Shown piece after piece: positions 62,769-64,000 of a stretch of DNA of 64,000 bases; positions within the stretch are counted from its first letter, which is position 1, and each line of letters starts with the position of its first letter. Made by a program: the position numbers and the translations under genes. The DNA comes from Flexivirga aerilata. Its GTDB lineage: Bacteria; Actinomycetota; Actinomycetes; Actinomycetales; Dermatophilaceae. The notes under the pieces are model-generated. The model was not told the DNA's origin. It did no database searches and saw nothing but the letters and a program-made list of their open reading frames with translations. The stretch covers positions 806,001 through 870,000 of the forward strand of contig NZ_JABENB010000001.1 in assembly GCF_013002715.1 (NCBI RefSeq), in the 5' to 3' direction.

Positions 62769-64000
62769 CTACACGACCTCTCGGGGCAGGGTGAATTGCA
62801 CGGTCTCGGTGACGCCGCCGTGGCGGGTCACCTCGATGTCGCCGAAGGCGGACAGTGCGGCGATGAGCTCGTCGACCAGCGTGGGGGGAGCGGATGCGCC
62901 CGCGCTGACGCCGATGCGGTGGACGCCGGTGAGCCACTCCAGGCGCAGGTCCGACGCGTCCTCGATCAGGTGGGCGTCGGTGCCGGCGGCGCGGGCGACT
63001 TCGACCAGGCGCATGGAGTTGGACGAGTTGGCCGAACCGACCACCAGCACGAGGTCGGTGTCGGCCGCGACCTGCCGGACCGCGTGCTGGCGGTTGCTCG
63101 TGGCATAGCAGATGTCGTCGCGGCGCGGCGCCTGCAGAGCGGGGAAACGACCGCGCAGGACAGTCGCGATCTCGTCGGCCTCCTCGACCGAGAGGGTGGT
63201 CTGCATGACGTAGGACACCCGCTCCGGATGGGCGACCTGCACGGACCGGGCATCGGCGACCGACCCGACGACCTCCACGTGATCGGGCGCCTCGCCCCGA
63301 GTGCCGACCACCTCCTCGTGATCGGCGTGGCCGATCAGGAAGACGGTGCGGCCGCTCCCGCTGAACCGGCGCACCTCCTGGTGCACCTTGGCTACCAGCG
63401 GGCAGGTCGCGTCGATCACGTGCAGCCGCCGCTCGATCGCCTGCCGCCGCACGGACGGCGCCACCCCGTGCGCGGCCAGCACGGCGGTCGCACCCTCGGG
63501 CACCTCGTCGAGCTCCTGCACGAAGACGGCGCCGCGCCGCTCCAGGTCGGCGACCACGTGGGTGTTGTGCACGATCTGCCGCCGCACGTAGACCGGCGCA
63601 CCGTGCCGCTCCAGCGCGCGCTCGACGATCTCGATGGCCCGCTCCACACCGGCGCAGAACGACTGCGGCTCCGCACGCACGACCGTGCGCGGGCCACACG
63701 CGTCCAGCCACTGCTGCAGCACGGGCGCCGCGCGGCGCAGCGAGCGCAGCGCGGCGACCCCGCGCCGCAGCGTGCCGGGGTGCAGCAACGGATCATCGGC
63801 GGTGTCGACGACCGCTCGGACGATCGCGAGCTGCTGAGGGTCCAACTTCGTTGCCAGGTATGCCGATTCGGTGTCGACCGCCAAGCCGCCCCGGGCGGCG
63901 AGGGCGTCGCGCTCGGCGCCGGTCACGACGTGGTCGGCGCTCTCGACCGTGCCGACGTGCACCGTCAGCCCGGCCGCACGCAGGGCCGCCGCGAGCGGGC
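62769..64000 (-). CDS. ispH: HpnG-like nucleosidase / IspH fusion, 5' end beyond window
   Basis: Partial, at least 410 codons and open to the window edge. The IspH part (from about 320 codons before the stop) is complete: the three cluster cysteines are in SFCAGVERA, DATCPLVAKVH and DDICYATSNRQ, with HNTHVV and AAHGV substrate contacts. It reduces HMBPP to IPP/DMAPP. Before it, the readable 95 residues (VHVGTVESADHVVT, GLAVDTESAYLA) look like the C-terminal half of a phosphorylase-superfamily nucleosidase of the HpnG type, which removes adenine from adenosylhopane. No stop or start codon separates the two, so they are fused. Confidence 0.85.
   Translation of the reverse strand, partial: PLAAALRAAGLTVHVGTVESADHVVTGAERDALAARGGLAVDTESAYLATKLDPQQLAIVRAVVDTADDPLLHPGTLRRGVAALRSLRRAAPVLQQWLDACGPRTVVRAEPQSFCAGVERAIEIVERALERHGAPVYVRRQIVHNTHVVADLERRGAVFVQELDEVPEGATAVLAAHGVAPSVRRQAIERRLHVIDATCPLVAKVHQEVRRFSGSGRTVFLIGHADHEEVVGTRGEAPDHVEVVGSVADARSVQVAHPERVSYVMQTTLSVEEADEIATVLRGRFPALQAPRRDDICYATSNRQHAVRQVAADTDLVLVVGSANSSNSMRLVEVARAAGTDAHLIEDASDLRLEWLTGVHRIGVSAGASAPPTLVDELIAALSAFGDIEVTRHGGVTETVQFTLPREVV

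Overview
The window is a high-GC actinobacterial chromosome segment spanning the replication origin. Gene order (parB-parA-rsmG-jag-yidC-yidD-rnpA-rpmH / dnaA-oriC-dnaN-gnd-recF-dciA-gyrB-gyrA-DUF3566-tRNA-Ile-tRNA-Ala), TTGTCCACA-type DnaA boxes, an F420-type oxidoreductase, the DUF6049/MurJ/pseudokinase/SigM/TrxBA block and many apparently leaderless starts (TANNNT about 6-8 nt before ATG/GTG) all point to Actinomycetes, most likely Micrococcales (Dermacoccaceae/Intrasporangiaceae-like). The family is an inference from gene content and was not tested.

Layout. 1-16.1 kb: accessory/peripheral genes: rhomboid protease, cyclophilin, DinB under a LexA-type box, an unusual ATP-grasp / S51-peptidase-like / Fes-like esterase trio, OsmC with an OhrR/MarR regulator, PAP2 phosphatase with a divergent TetR, an ECF42 sigma factor with its DGPF/YciI partner, and MMPL transporter plus TetR. 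16.1-25.5 kb: tRNA-Ala, DLW-39, tRNA-Ile, DUF3566, gyrA, gyrB, a remarkable convergent 19-bp repeat array, a Ser-rich membrane protein, dciA and recF. 25.5-32.5 kb: esterase, methyltransferase, DUF3422, gnd, antiporter, dnaN. 32.5-33.2 kb: oriC. 33.2-41 kb: dnaA and the divergent rpmH-to-parB run, with parS sites (several hidden inside parA and parB coding sequence). 41-46.5 kb: sodA, trxA, trxB, anti-sigma factor, sigM and a MurJ-partner pseudokinase.

46.6-51.7 kb is an accessory block between the pseudokinase gene and murJ, which are adjacent or fused in relatives. It holds two diverged copies of a gene set: a 130-131-aa protein of unknown function, a 114-115-aa XRE regulator, a winged-helix regulator, and, head-to-head with each winged-helix gene, a tiny peptide gene (13 and 14 codons) with its own ribosome binding site and terminator. 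One MFS transporter is in the block; its paralogue lies at 58.1 kb. The promoters of the two 130-aa genes carry related 20-bp palindromes. I consider this the best candidate for an undescribed regulatory or peptide-signalling system here.

51.7-58 kb: murJ, DUF6049, NUDIX hydrolase and pcnA. 58-64 kb: MFS paralogue, F420-type oxidoreductase, and a hopanoid/isoprenoid operon (dxs, hpnH, and a gene running off the window end that fuses an HpnG-like nucleosidase tail to IspH).

Intergenic DNA is rich in inverted and direct repeats of several families. No CRISPR array, transposase, prophage or rRNA gene was seen.
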